64,000 nt of DNA from contig NZ_JAODNM010000041.1 of the NCBI RefSeq assembly GCF_025464955.1, positions 1 through 64,000 on the forward strand, read 5' to 3'. The notes beneath the pieces are model-generated. The model was not told where the DNA came from and did not search any database. It saw only the letters and a list, made by a program, of their open reading frames with translations. Position 1 is the first letter of the stretch; every line of letters begins with the position of its first letter. This DNA comes from Amycolatopsis sp. GTDB lineage: Bacteria > Actinomycetota > Actinomycetes > Mycobacteriales > Pseudonocardiaceae. Below, piece after piece: positions 1-8,401 of the stretch. The position numbers and the translations under genes were made by a program.

Positions 1-44
1 TACCCTTTCAGGTGATCCGCATTATCGCTGTACGTGATCACGGA

Positions 45-103
45 TTGGACGTGAAGGCCACCTTCACGGCGCATTACGTCCTGAAGGTGGCCTTCACGTC
101 CAA
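45..103. terminator. 22-bp perfect inverted repeat, probable terminator
   Basis: Arms at 45-66 and 82-103 are exact reverse complements (TTGGACGTGAAGGCCACC... pairing with its complement) around a 15-nt loop. Each arm contains a smaller inverted repeat, GTGAAGG-cca-CCTTCAC, so alternative hairpins are possible. No T-run follows, as is common for actinobacterial hairpin terminators. It probably ends a gene to the left of the window; that gene is not visible. Confidence 0.55.
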
Positions 104-544
104 CTGCATATCGCGGGTGTCACTCACAGATGCACCAAGCCCGGGAGGCGGGTTGCTTAACGTGAGCGGCGAAATGCGAACGGCGTTATCGGTGCGTTCA
201 CTGCAAGGAAAGTCCCTTTCAGGCGCTCACGAAACGCAGCCACCAACGCAACGGAACGGGCCAAGATCCGCCGCGACGGAATCCCAGTCCGCCCCGATCC
301 TTGCTGCAGTAGAGGGGACCTGACGACAGAACCGATCCAGCGTCGTCAGCCGGATGGGACCAGCCGTCCCTAAGGACAGCGAGACACAGAACCCGCCTAC
401 CTCCGCTACCCGCATCCCCGCTTCAGTAAACCGCCACCAACCCCTCTCCCCAGACCACCAACAGCTCTAAATTCCAGGCATTGGCGTTCAAACACACTGC
501 GAGGGTCGCCATCAAGATGTGATGGGCCGCTAGATTTCTTATCA

Positions 545-572
545 CCGCTAGCCCTGGTCGAAGGGCTAGCGG
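545..572. repeat. 11-bp palindrome upstream of the sirtuin gene
   Basis: CCGCTAGCCCT (545-555) and AGGGCTAGCGG (562-572) are perfect inverted arms with a 6-nt spacer. The palindrome ends 27 bp before the GTG start of the sirtuin gene. It could be an operator or a hairpin in the leader; the sequence does not decide. Confidence 0.5.
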
Positions 573-599
573 ACTCGCTGGTACACGTAAACTGTCCAT

Positions 600-1475
600 G
601 TGCGGACAAGACCGACGCTGACCTGGGCGTCCAGGGGTGAACCTTCGCCGCGGACGAGCAGTCTCGACGAGGTCGTCCGCGTCGTTGCCGGACGTCGTGT
701 CGTGGTTCTCAGCGGAGCCGGGTTGTCGACCGAGTCAGGCATCCCCGACTACCGGGGTGAAGAAGGCAGCCTGCGCCGGCACACACCGATGACCTACGGC
801 GAGTTCGTCGGCAGTGAGGCGGGGCGGCAGCGGTACTGGGCGCGCAGCCACCTCGGCTGGCGGACGATCGCCCGCGCGGCCCCCAACGCAGGCCATCTCG
901 CGGTCGCCGCGTTGCGGTCACGAGGGTACCTCTCGGGCGTGATCACCCAGAACGTCGATGGGCTCCACCAGGCCACCGGCACGCCCGGAGTGGTGGACTT
1001 GCACGGCAGCCTCGACCGGGTCATCTGCCTGGACTGCCGCCGCACCAGCTCGCGGGAAGACCTCGACCGCCGGCTGCGCTCGGCGAACCCCGGCTTCGAC
1101 GGCGCGGCGGGCCGGATCAACCCCGACGGGGACGTCGAGCTCGCCGATGAGGACGTCCGCGGGTTCCACCTGGTCGCCTGTGCCGAGTGCGAGTCCGGGG
1201 TGCTCAAACCGGACGTCGTGTTCTTCGGCGAGAACGTGCCGCGCGCCCGCGTCGACGAGTGCTACCGACTTGTCGACGAAGCCACCGCGCTGCTCGTCCT
1301 CGGCTCGTCGCTGACCGTCATGTCCGGGCTGCGGTTCGTCCGGCACGCCGCCAAGGCGGGTAAGCCGGTGCTCATCGTCAACCACGGAGAAACGCGCGGC
1401 GACAAGTACGCCGACGTCCGCGTCGACCTCCCGCTCGGCCAAGCGCTCACTGACCTCGTCGCACGCGTGCCCTAG
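600..1475 (+). CDS. NAD-dependent protein deacylase, sirtuin (Sir2) family
   Basis: This 291-residue cytoplasmic enzyme should remove acyl groups from lysines, consuming NAD and releasing nicotinamide and O-acyl-ADP-ribose. Seen in the sequence: the NAD-binding GAG motif at 39-41, GIPDYRG at 47-53, TQNVDGLH at 116-123, the catalytic-base His in LHGS (H135), a zinc site from two CxxC pairs (C143/C146 and C194/C197), and GSSLTVMSG further on. These are the defining sirtuin elements, with an insertion between the two zinc pairs. The GTG start at 600 has no convincing ribosome site; the core domain begins near residue 22, so a downstream start is possible. It converges with the iminopeptidase gene, overlapping by 4 bases. 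The substrate cannot be told from the sequence. Confidence 0.9.
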   Translation: MRTRPTLTWASRGEPSPRTSSLDEVVRVVAGRRVVVLSGAGLSTESGIPDYRGEEGSLRRHTPMTYGEFVGSEAGRQRYWARSHLGWRTIARAAPNAGHLAVAALRSRGYLSGVITQNVDGLHQATGTPGVVDLHGSLDRVICLDCRRTSSREDLDRRLRSANPGFDGAAGRINPDGDVELADEDVRGFHLVACAECESGVLKPDVVFFGENVPRARVDECYRLVDEATALLVLGSSLTVMSGLRFVRHAAKAGKPVLIVNHGETRGDKYADVRVDLPLGQALTDLVARVP

Positions 1476-2431
1476 CTACGCGCGAACGCATCGAGGGCCG
1501 CGAGCACGTGTTCGCGGTAGGAGGCAGTCGCCTGATGGCCGGAGTCGTCGAGCACGATCAGCCGCGCGTCAGGCCAGGCGCGAGCCAGGTCCCAAGCCGT
1601 GTCCAGCGGGCAACTCAAGTCCAGGCGCCCGTGGATCAGCACGCCGGGGATGCCCGCCAGCCGTCCGGCGTCACGGAGCAGAGCACCATCATCCAGCCAG
1701 GCGCCGTGTGCGGCGTAGTGCGCGCAGATGCGGACAAATGCCAGCAACGCCAACGGTGGCCGATCGCTGTAGGAGTTCGGCTTCCCGCCAGGCTCCAGCG
1801 CGACAAGCGCGTCCTCCCAGGCACACCAGGCAGTTGCCGCCCGAACCCGGACCTCGGGATCGGGGTCTTCCATCAGGCGCGCATACGCCGTGGGCATGTC
1901 ACCGTCGCGGTCAGCCTCGGGAACGGCCGCCCGGAACTGCTCCCACTGCTTAGGAAAGAAGCGAGCCGCCCCGCCGTAGAGCCAGTCGATCTCGTGACGC
2001 CGTCCCGTGGTGACCGCGGAAATGACGATCTCCGACACCCGCTCCGGATGACGTTCGGCGTAGGCGAGCATCAGGGTGGACCCCCAGGATCCGCCGCGCA
2101 GCAACCAGCGCTCGATTCCCAGGTGCGCGCGCAGCCGTTCCATATCGGCCAGCAGGTGTTCGGTGGTGTTGAGCGACATGTCGGCGGCGGGGTCGCTCGC
2201 GTGCGGGGTACTGCGTCCGCAGCCGCGCTGGTCGAACAGCACGGCCCGGTAGCGCTCCGGGTCGAACGTCCGCCGCATCTTCTCCGTACAGCCCGTTCCC
2301 GGTCCGCCGTGGACGAAGAGCGCAGGCTTTCCCGCCGGGTTACCGCACGACTCCCAGTAGACGAGGTTCCCGTCACCACCGTCGAGCATCCCATGGTCGT
2401 AGGGTGCTATCGGCGGATACAACTCGGTCAC
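1472..2431 (-). CDS. pip: proline iminopeptidase, alpha/beta hydrolase (peptidase S33)
   Basis: A 319-residue cytoplasmic peptidase predicted to release N-terminal proline from peptides. The opening LYPPIAPYDHGML and the oxyanion motif HGGPG followed by DQRGCGRS are typical of S33 prolyl aminopeptidases. The nucleophile serine lies in GGSWGS and the catalytic histidine in DDSGHQ near the C-terminus. The open frame extends to 2491, but the GTG at 2431 is preferred: GAGGGAG precedes it by about 8 nt and the family normally begins VTELYPP. The stop codon overlaps the end of the convergent sirtuin gene, so no room is left for a dedicated terminator. Confidence 0.9.
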   Translation of the reverse strand: MTELYPPIAPYDHGMLDGGDGNLVYWESCGNPAGKPALFVHGGPGTGCTEKMRRTFDPERYRAVLFDQRGCGRSTPHASDPAADMSLNTTEHLLADMERLRAHLGIERWLLRGGSWGSTLMLAYAERHPERVSEIVISAVTTGRRHEIDWLYGGAARFFPKQWEQFRAAVPEADRDGDMPTAYARLMEDPDPEVRVRAATAWCAWEDALVALEPGGKPNSYSDRPPLALLAFVRICAHYAAHGAWLDDGALLRDAGRLAGIPGVLIHGRLDLSCPLDTAWDLARAWPDARLIVLDDSGHQATASYREHVLAALDAFARS

Positions 2432-2534
2432 GCGCCACTCCCTCGGTTGATCACCGGCAGGCACGCTAACACGCACCCGCACGATCCCCACGGTCGTTAT
2501 TCGCGTTGTTCGCGCTGCCAGGAACCTAGTCTTG

Positions 2535-3473
2535 TCAGACGAAGTGGACGCCGTCGGCGGGTTCCGGAACCGACCGGTCGGCCTCCTGTTGCCGCCACGA
2601 GCCCGGCGGCTGGCCGTGATGGCGGCGAAAAGCCGTGGCGAAGGCGTACGGCGAGCCGTAGCCGGTGAGGTCGGCGATCTGCGCGAGGGTCGACGCGCCA
2701 GTCCGCAGGTGGTCCCTGGCGAGCGTCATGCGCCAGTCAGTCAGATACTGCATAGGTGCCTGGCCCAGCGACTGCTGGAAAGTACGGGCGAACGCCGCCC
2801 GCGACTGCCCGCTGACCGCGGCCAGTTCGGGCACCGTCCAGGCTCGGGCGGCGTCGGAATGGATGGCCTGCAATGCCGCGCTCAGCCGGGGATCGGTCGA
2901 GGCTCGGAACCAGCGAGGCGAAGTGGTGCTCTGCTGAAAACTCGTTCGCATCGCGAGCACCAGAAGGACGTCGAGCAGCCTGTCGAGCACGGTCTGCTGG
3001 CCGGGCGCGGACGCCGCCAGCTCGCGCGAAACCAGAGCGATGACGTCGTGCAACGGATCACCGACGGCTGCGTACAACGGAAGTATCGGGGGAAGCGCGT
3101 CGAGCAGACCTTGGCCGATGTCGCCGGAAAACCGGTACGCCCCGCACAGGAACACCGTCGCCCGCTGTTCGTCCGAACGCTCGTCGTGCGCGTGCTGGGC
3201 GCGGAACTCCTCGGGCTCCAGGCACGCGGCGCCGGGCTCGTAGGCGATGTGGTGATCGACGCCGCCACGGACTAGCGCCACGTCGCCGGGCGCCAGCTCG
3301 AGCGGCCAGTCCGGATCGTCGAGCCACAGCCAGGCCCGCCCCTCGACCACGGCATGCACCGCCAGCTGGATCGTCCCCGCGAGCCGCAGCCCCCACGGCG
3401 GCCGAGCCGACGTCCGGGCGAAGACGCCGCCGGAGGCACGTGCCCTCGTGAGGTGGTCTTGCAGGAGGTCCAT
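2535..3473 (-). CDS. AraC-family transcriptional regulator with cupin-type sensor domain
   Basis: A 312-residue regulator. Residues about 1-170 form a cupin-like ligand-binding half (GVFARTSARPPWGLRL, then a PGDVALVRGG turn typical of the cupin_6 group). The C-terminal 100 residues carry the double helix-turn-helix of AraC proteins: WTVPELAAVSGQSRAAFAR and the second signature IADLTGYGSPYAFATAFRR. It is divergent from the NmrA-type oxidoreductase at 3586 with about 110 bp between them, the usual layout for a regulator and its target; that pairing is inferred. Cupin_6/AraC proteins next to SDR genes often respond to small aromatic or aldehyde compounds, but no ligand can be read from this sequence. 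Confidence 0.9.
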   Translation of the reverse strand: MDLLQDHLTRARASGGVFARTSARPPWGLRLAGTIQLAVHAVVEGRAWLWLDDPDWPLELAPGDVALVRGGVDHHIAYEPGAACLEPEEFRAQHAHDERSDEQRATVFLCGAYRFSGDIGQGLLDALPPILPLYAAVGDPLHDVIALVSRELAASAPGQQTVLDRLLDVLLVLAMRTSFQQSTTSPRWFRASTDPRLSAALQAIHSDAARAWTVPELAAVSGQSRAAFARTFQQSLGQAPMQYLTDWRMTLARDHLRTGASTLAQIADLTGYGSPYAFATAFRRHHGQPPGSWRQQEADRSVPEPADGVHFV

Positions 3474-3585
3474 CCGCCCAGTGTCCGGCGGACCAGTTCC
3501 ATCGTCAAGGAGATGAGCGTTTCACACAAAGAAATCACGCGTTCTGCGCATTGAGTGACTCCCGATGGGCCACCATGCTTGAGCC

Positions 3586-4440
3586 ATGACGCATTCACAG
3601 CAGACCACGCTCGTCCTCGGCGGGACCGGACGCACCGGCTCGCGAGTCGCGAAGAACCTCATCGGGCGCGGCCTGGGTGCCCGAACAGCGGCACGCGGCG
3701 GCGCCGACGTCCGCTTTGACTGGGACGACAAGAGCACCCACGGCCCCGCCCTGGCGGGTGTCGACAGCGTCTACCTCGTGACGCCGGTGATGAGGGTCGA
3801 CTTCGCCGGCCAGGTCTCGGACTTCCTGGACCTCGCCGAGGAGGCCGGAGCACGGCACATCACCTACCTCAGCACCTACGGCATCGAACAGGCCCCAGCA
3901 GAGTTCGCGATCAGGGCGGTCGAACTCGACCTGCTGGGCCGGACCCGGCTCACCCACTCGATCCTGCGCCCGGGGTGGGTCATGCAGAACTTCAGCGACG
4001 ATCACCTGCCGCTCGTCGACGGCTTGATCACGGTGCCGACCGGTGACGGCGCCGACGCGTTCGTCGACGCCGAGGATATCGCCGCCGTCGCCACCGAGAC
4101 GTTGGCGAACCCCGAGGCTCACGCAGGCGCCCAGTACGCGCCGACCGGCCCCGAGGCGCTCACCGTCGCCGAGGTCGCCGCGATCATCGGTGACGTGATC
4201 GGCCGACCGGTCAAGCACAACGACATCGACCGCGAAGCCTGGATCTCGGGTGCGGTAGCCGCCGGTTTCGTACCCGCCCCGTACGGCGAAATACTCCGCT
4301 GGCTCACCGGAACCATCGCCTCGGGCAAGGGATCCCGGCCCACCGACGACGTCCGGAAAGTCACCGGAGTGCCGCCGACGAGCCTCGCCGATTTCGCCAA
4401 ACGGAGCATACTGGCCTGGGCCGGTCAGGCGCCTCGCTGA
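3586..4440 (+). CDS. NmrA-like NAD(P)-dependent oxidoreductase (atypical SDR)
   Basis: A 284-residue Rossmann protein. The N-terminal LVLGGTGRTGSRVAKNL is the GxGxxG-type dinucleotide site, followed by an NmrA-like core (VYLVTPVM, HITYLSTYGIE, LRPGWVMQNF). The classical YxxxK pair is not evident, which fits the atypical SDR a5/a6 group (NAD(P)H:quinone oxidoreductase/azoreductase-like or redox-sensing NmrA proteins). It may reduce a quinone or electrophile or act as a redox sensor. Divergent from the AraC regulator at 3473. A second, paralogous NmrA-like gene lies at 4989-5861 with its own regulator, so the two loci may handle related compounds under different inducers. Confidence 0.85.
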   Translation: MTHSQQTTLVLGGTGRTGSRVAKNLIGRGLGARTAARGGADVRFDWDDKSTHGPALAGVDSVYLVTPVMRVDFAGQVSDFLDLAEEAGARHITYLSTYGIEQAPAEFAIRAVELDLLGRTRLTHSILRPGWVMQNFSDDHLPLVDGLITVPTGDGADAFVDAEDIAAVATETLANPEAHAGAQYAPTGPEALTVAEVAAIIGDVIGRPVKHNDIDREAWISGAVAAGFVPAPYGEILRWLTGTIASGKGSRPTDDVRKVTGVPPTSLADFAKRSILAWAGQAPR

Positions 4441-4548
4441 ACCCCTGAGGCGGTCTGGTTCGGCGGCACACACAAGCTCACCTACGGAACCTGTCTCGGC
4501 CGCAGACCGATCAGCTCAGTGGCTTCTTCCGCTTCCACGCCAAGATTT

Positions 4549-4992
4549 TCAGCCGGTTCTGTTTAGTGGCCACAGTGTCATGTCGGGCCGCTGCCTTACG
4601 CCTTTCGGCCACCTTCTCTTGCCGGTGAATTGCCGCGCCAATCGCGTCCAGTACAGCCTCGTTCTTGAGGTAGGTAAAATGGTCGCTGATGACCTGTTTG
4701 CCGTCTTCTTCTTTTCTACCACCGAGGGCGGACGCGGTCGGCACGACAAGGTCGTGCCGTACTCCGCGCTGTTCCGCGGCCCGAGCGCGGAAAGCACGGC
4801 GTCGGTGCCCACGAGCGCTGATTCGAGCACCGGCGGATCAGGCATGGAAAGGTCCGCGGTGACCGTGCGCACCCGCGCGGGCAAGCCAACGGGATGTCGG
4901 GCGATGGCCGTGACCTCGTGACCGGCCGTGACCGCTTGGTCGACGACGTGCCGCCCGGTGCGACCGGTCGCGGCAAACACCGCGAGTTTCAC
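4549..4992 (-). pseudogene. 5' remnant of an NmrA/SDR-type oxidoreductase with a foreign tail
   Basis: The first ~82 codons are a normal Rossmann start (KLAVFAATGRTGRHVVDQA, then VGTDAVLSALGPRNSAEYGT), overlapping the stop of the gene at 4989 as GTGA, which implies an old translationally coupled operon. After about 4747 the similarity stops, and the rest (to 4511) is AT-richer sequence with runs such as TTCTTCTTTTC on the plus strand. One minus frame there reads HFTYLKNEAVLDAIGAAI and a basic tail, which I cannot assign. The family needs about 200-220 residues, so the product cannot be a complete enzyme. A deletion or insertion breakpoint near 4747 is the simplest explanation. Confidence 0.75.
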
Positions 4993-5861
4993 CCGGGGAC
5001 CCTCGCACGCTGTTCGAAGGCTGCGGCGTGGTCATCGACCCACACGGCGAAGCTGCGAGCGGGACGACCGAGGATCTTCTCCACCTCGTGCGTCGGTGGG
5101 TGCTGCGGCTGGTCGAGGTGGGTCGCGTATCTGCGCATCAGCGCGGTGACGAACGGTTCGGGGATACCACGCGCGACCATGCCCTGCGTGGCTGCTTCGG
5201 GCCGAATCTCCTGATACCGCAACGATCGGCCGAGCACGTCGCCGATGACGGCGACCATCTCCGCGTGCGACAGCGACTGTGGCCCGGTGAGCACGACCCG
5301 ACGGCCGAGGAGGTCTTCTTTGAGCAGCGCGTAGGCGGCGACTTCGACCAGGTCGCGCTCGTCGATCAGCGACTCTTCGAACGCCGGGTACACGAAGCGA
5401 ACGACGTCGCCGGCGCGGATCTGTTCTCCCCATGCCGAAAGCGTGTTGCCGGCGAACGACGTGGGCCGCAAGCTCACCCACTCCAGCCCACTGGCGACAG
5501 CCGCGTCCTCGGCTTCGGCGTTCCGGTCTCCTCGAAAGCGAGACGGCTGGTCGGCGGGGTCGTCGTCGACGTTCGCCGCGGCCAGAGCGACGACCCGCCG
5601 CACGTCGTGCCGAGCCGCGAGGGCGACCAGCTCGTGCGCAGCGTCGCCGACCGCTCGCGGGTTGAGAAACAGCGCGGTGGCACCACGCAAGGCCGAAGCC
5701 ATCGTTTCCGGCTCCGACGGCGTCCCCTCGACGACGTCGACCCCGGCCGGAAACTCCGCGGTCGGGGTGCGGGTCACCGCACGGACCGGGATGCCTTGCG
5801 CGGCCAGCAAGTCGACCAGTGGCCGCCCGACGACTCCCGTTGCTCCGGTGATCACGATCAT
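4989..5861 (-). CDS. NmrA-like NAD(P)-binding oxidoreductase (atypical SDR)
   Basis: A 290-residue Rossmann protein: VITGATGVVGRPLVDLLAAQG is the dinucleotide-binding motif, followed by VRAVTRTP (NADP-type basic residues after beta-2), a FLNPRAVGDA segment and the C-terminal region HAEMVAVIGDVLGRSLRYQEI typical of the SDR a6/NmrA group. It is probably an NAD(P)H-dependent reductase of quinones or similar electrophiles. It is transcribed away from the MarR gene at 5943 and shares the 80-bp gap that holds two palindromic operator sites, so MarR control is likely. Downstream it is coupled (GTGA overlap) to a truncated SDR. Confidence 0.87.
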   Translation of the reverse strand: MIVITGATGVVGRPLVDLLAAQGIPVRAVTRTPTAEFPAGVDVVEGTPSEPETMASALRGATALFLNPRAVGDAAHELVALAARHDVRRVVALAAANVDDDPADQPSRFRGDRNAEAEDAAVASGLEWVSLRPTSFAGNTLSAWGEQIRAGDVVRFVYPAFEESLIDERDLVEVAAYALLKEDLLGRRVVLTGPQSLSHAEMVAVIGDVLGRSLRYQEIRPEAATQGMVARGIPEPFVTALMRRYATHLDQPQHPPTHEVEKILGRPARSFAVWVDDHAAAFEQRARVPG

Positions 5862-5917
5862 GACATGCCCTTTCCTCGGCGCGGAAACCTCGGCCGGGCT
5901 AAGCTATTGCCTGTAGT

Positions 5918-5945
5918 TCGTATCATACGAGGAGCATATCATATG
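5918..5945. promoter_or_regulatory. paired palindromic MarR operator sites
   Basis: Two copies of an odd-centred palindrome: TCGTATCATACGA (5918-5930) and CATATCATATG (5935-5945), both of the form TATCATA, 16 bp centre to centre. The second overlaps the ATG of the marR gene at 5943 and the first sits 57 bp upstream of the divergent SDR start. The placement fits a MarR dimer pair repressing both genes; binding itself is inferred. Confidence 0.75.
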
Positions 5946-6449
5946 AGTTCCGTAGCACCTGGGGATTCCGCGGATGCCGAGGCTTCCCGGCGCCGTCGGC
6001 GATCCGCGATGGCGGTGAAGGCGTCGTTGCGCGAGTTGCGCAACCAGCTGTCGCTGCTCAACCACCAGGTGGGCGCACGGCTCGAACTCAAGGACGCCGA
6101 CCTCGATTGCCTCGAGCTGATCACCACCGACGGCCCGCTCAGCCCGAGCGCCCTGGCACGCCGCGTCGGTCTGCACCCCGCCACCATGACCGGGATCCTC
6201 GACCGGCTCCAGCGCGGCGGCTGGGTGGTCCGCGAGCGCGATCCCGAAGCCGCCGACCGCCGCGCCGTCACCGTCCGGGCGGTCCGCGACCGCAACGCCG
6301 AGCTGTTCGGGCTCTACTCCGGGATGAACAACGCGATGGACGAAATCTGCGCCGGCTACAGCGACGACCAACTCGAACTGCTCGCCGACTTCCTGCGCCG
6401 CACCACCGCGGCCGGCCAGACCGCGACCGGCGAACTGGCCGGCGACTGA
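5943..6449 (+). CDS. MarR-family transcriptional regulator
   Basis: A 168-residue winged-helix protein. The recognition region SPSALARRVGLHPATMTGILDRLQRGGWVVRERDPEAADRR is in two parts: the helix-turn-helix and the beta-wing with the conserved D-x-R-R tip. The ATG at 5943 was chosen because GAGGAG lies 9 nt upstream; the frame is open much further 5' but only as antisense of the SDR gene. The start codon sits inside one of two palindromic operators, implying autorepression together with repression of the divergent SDR gene. MarR/SDR pairs of this type commonly respond to phenolics or quinones; the actual inducer is unknown. Confidence 0.9.
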   Translation: MSSVAPGDSADAEASRRRRRSAMAVKASLRELRNQLSLLNHQVGARLELKDADLDCLELITTDGPLSPSALARRVGLHPATMTGILDRLQRGGWVVRERDPEAADRRAVTVRAVRDRNAELFGLYSGMNNAMDEICAGYSDDQLELLADFLRRTTAAGQTATGELAGD

Positions 6450-6452
6450 AGT

Positions 6453-6504
6453 GACTCGGGGGACGTTTCGTACAAATCATCTGTATCGGGGGACGTTAGT
6501 ACAC
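6453..6504 (+). repeat. 52-bp repeat, copy 1 (TCGGGGGACGTT family)
   Basis: Starts GACTCGGGGGACGTTTCG and contains the sub-repeat TCGGGGGACGTT twice, separated by about 15 bp (TACAAATCATCTGTA region, itself partly palindromic). A second copy in the same orientation lies at 11149-11201 with few differences. The layout of short repeats resembles the end of an IS21-like element, but no transposase is nearby. Confidence 0.75.
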
Positions 6505-6555
6505 AGCAAAACCGGACGGGCCAGTCCCCACAGGCACGACAACCTCACCAGAGAC

Positions 6556-6606
6556 CCCTCAGGGCCACCCCCGTGGCCTTGAACGCCAGAGGGGTGGCCC
6601 TGAGGG
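6556..6606. terminator. 16-bp perfect inverted repeat, bidirectional terminator
   Basis: CCCTCAGGGCCACCCC (6556-6571) pairs exactly with GGGGTGGCCCTGAGGG (6591-6606). It lies between the convergent marR and S53 peptidase genes, ending 11 bp before the peptidase stop, so it can serve both. Confidence 0.75.
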
Positions 6607-6617
6607 ATCCGCCGCGA

Positions 6618-8249
6618 CTACCGCGATGTGTGGAAGCTCCCGGTGACGGTGAGCAGCAAACTCGTCAGCGTGACCGTGTGACCTCCTCGCGGCAGCTGGC
6701 CTAGTGCGTAACCGACGGACCCCTGATCGTCTGCGGTGAGGGTCGCGACCTGGTGACCGTCGACCGCCAGCTGCACCGGGTGCGCCGGCAGGAAACCGCC
6801 GGCCGACACCTGGGAAGTACCGCCCGTGCTGGTTACCTGCACGCCGTGGCTCAGTTTCGCCAGCGCGGCCGAGGCCTGCCGCTGCATCGAGGTGAACGGG
6901 TTCTGCAACCGGCTCGCCAGGACGAGCGCGGGAACGAACTTGCTCGCATCGATCGTGCCCCAGCCGCTGGCGACGTCGAACCCCGTGGTGGCGGTGAAGC
7001 CCGGAACCGAGACGGTCCCGTTCGAGAAGGAGTTGTCGCCGGCGACGACGTCGGACACGCCGGCGCGCGCGCCGATCGGGCCCAGCACGCCGTAGAGCAC
7101 CTTGTTGATCGCGCCGACACTGCCGTGGTTCAGCTGTGCCGCCAGCGCGAGCACGCCCGCGAACATCGGCGCCGATTCGGAAGTACCGTGCTGGGAGTCC
7201 AGCGTGATGTCAGGCACCGCGCGCATCCCGCTCTGCGTGATGGCACTCACACCGTCCTGATAGGACGGTCGCGAGTAGATGTCGGAGAAGCCCGCGCCTT
7301 CCGAGAACTTCCCGGAGTGCCAGATCGGGTCGGGGCCGAGCCGCTTGCCGGTGATGTCGAAGTTCGGCACCGTGCCACCCAGCGCGGTCACCCACGGCGA
7401 GTCGTCCCAGGCCGCCGTGGCCGGCGTCGTGGTGGTGTTCCCGCACTGCGAACTCGCTACGGCGAGGTTCTGCACCACTCCGCAGTCACCGGTCGAGACC
7501 AGCACCGGGATGCCCGCGGCGGCCGCGGCCAGCAGACCCGGGTCCTGGGCATGGATCTGCGCGTCGGGGTGGGTGTAGGTGCTTTCCCCGGTGCCATCAC
7601 TGATCGAGATGGCGTCGGCGAGGTGCTGCTTCGAGATGTACTGGATGGCCTGCATCATTTCCGGCGGCGCGACCTGGCTCGCGGTGTCGTCGGTGATCTC
7701 GCTGTCGGCCGGGGTGGCCGAGATGACGATCTTCGCGTACGGCGCGATCAGATGCGCGGACAGCACGTCGAGCTCCAGCTCGCCGGCCCACGCGTCACAC
7801 GAGCCGTAACTGCCGAGCGCGACCATGCCCGGCGGACACACCGCGGGCAGGTGGCCGCCGCCGGAGGGGTAGATGGTCTGGATGACCGGGTCGGGCAGGC
7901 CGTACCTCTGATCGAACTGCTTGACGACGTCGTTGATCTGCAGGTCGTCCCAGCCCTCGAGGACCGCTACGGTCGTTCCCGTCCCGTCGATGCCCTGTTT
8001 CCACAATGCACCAATATTGTAGTCGAAGATATCCTGCGGACCCGGTGTCGATTTCGCGAACTTTGCATAGTTCTGCGTCATATTGTCCAGAACAGCGGTC
8101 AAGGTCTTGAGGTGTTCCGGATTCACTCGCCGCGTCTGTGCGTTGTCCGGACCCGCCACGGCGGCCTGCGCCGTCCCGGTCACCAGCAACGGCGCCACCA
8201 GCACTCCCGCGACCAGCGGGAGAACCGCCTTCAGTCTTGCTCCAACCAC
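6618..8249 (-). CDS. secreted S53 (sedolisin/kumamolisin-like) serine peptidase lacking the usual prodomain
   Basis: A 543-residue exported acid-type serine peptidase. A signal peptide ends near residue 30 (VLVAPLLVTGTAQA). The catalytic Glu and Asp are in GELELD (E157, D161), the oxyanion Asp in STGDCG (D255) and the nucleophile in GTSESAP (S357), all in the sedolisin order. Sedolisins usually have a ~170-residue activation prodomain; here only about 70 residues separate the signal peptide from the catalytic fold. The last ~75 residues form an Ig-like beta domain (PVQLAVDGHQVATLT). The GTG start at 8249 follows AGGTGGG. It is divergent from the PBP gene at 8402. The target is unknown. Confidence 0.87.
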   Translation of the reverse strand: MVGARLKAVLPLVAGVLVAPLLVTGTAQAAVAGPDNAQTRRVNPEHLKTLTAVLDNMTQNYAKFAKSTPGPQDIFDYNIGALWKQGIDGTGTTVAVLEGWDDLQINDVVKQFDQRYGLPDPVIQTIYPSGGGHLPAVCPPGMVALGSYGSCDAWAGELELDVLSAHLIAPYAKIVISATPADSEITDDTASQVAPPEMMQAIQYISKQHLADAISISDGTGESTYTHPDAQIHAQDPGLLAAAAAGIPVLVSTGDCGVVQNLAVASSQCGNTTTTPATAAWDDSPWVTALGGTVPNFDITGKRLGPDPIWHSGKFSEGAGFSDIYSRPSYQDGVSAITQSGMRAVPDITLDSQHGTSESAPMFAGVLALAAQLNHGSVGAINKVLYGVLGPIGARAGVSDVVAGDNSFSNGTVSVPGFTATTGFDVASGWGTIDASKFVPALVLASRLQNPFTSMQRQASAALAKLSHGVQVTSTGGTSQVSAGGFLPAHPVQLAVDGHQVATLTADDQGSVGYALGQLPRGGHTVTLTSLLLTVTGSFHTSR

Positions 8250-8334
8250 TTGCCCACCTGACTTCTCGTTGTGTGGACGGTCCCCGAACCGGCTTTGCCG
8301 TCGGCACGCTACTAGCGAATCCGCCGCGAAATCA

Positions 8335-8348
8335 GCTACTTAAGTAGC
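8335..8348. promoter_or_regulatory. 14-bp perfect palindrome in the peptidase/PBP gap
   Basis: GCTACTTAAGTAGC is an exact palindrome with no spacer, lying 54 bp upstream of the PBP start and 86 bp upstream of the S53 start, followed by CCGTTTTTCC. It could be an operator shared by the divergent pair, or a small hairpin with a T-run; no regulator gene is adjacent. Confidence 0.45.
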
Positions 8349-8401
8349 CCGTTTTTCCGCACGCAACGCGATTCTTACCCGGGTGGATCTACGGTGGATT
8401 C

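Larger units (their letters stand above)
1..599. other. intergenic region before the sirtuin gene
   Basis: No credible gene is seen here. Short open frames exist on both strands but none has a ribosome binding site or recognisable protein features. The stretch holds two inverted repeats listed separately (45-103 and 545-572). It is probably the downstream flank of a gene left of the window plus the promoter region of the sirtuin gene. Confidence 0.6.

Noticed and set aside
5028..5942. 5' extension of the MarR frame through the SDR gene
   Set aside because: It is antisense to the SDR; the ATG at 5943 with GAGGAG is the true start.
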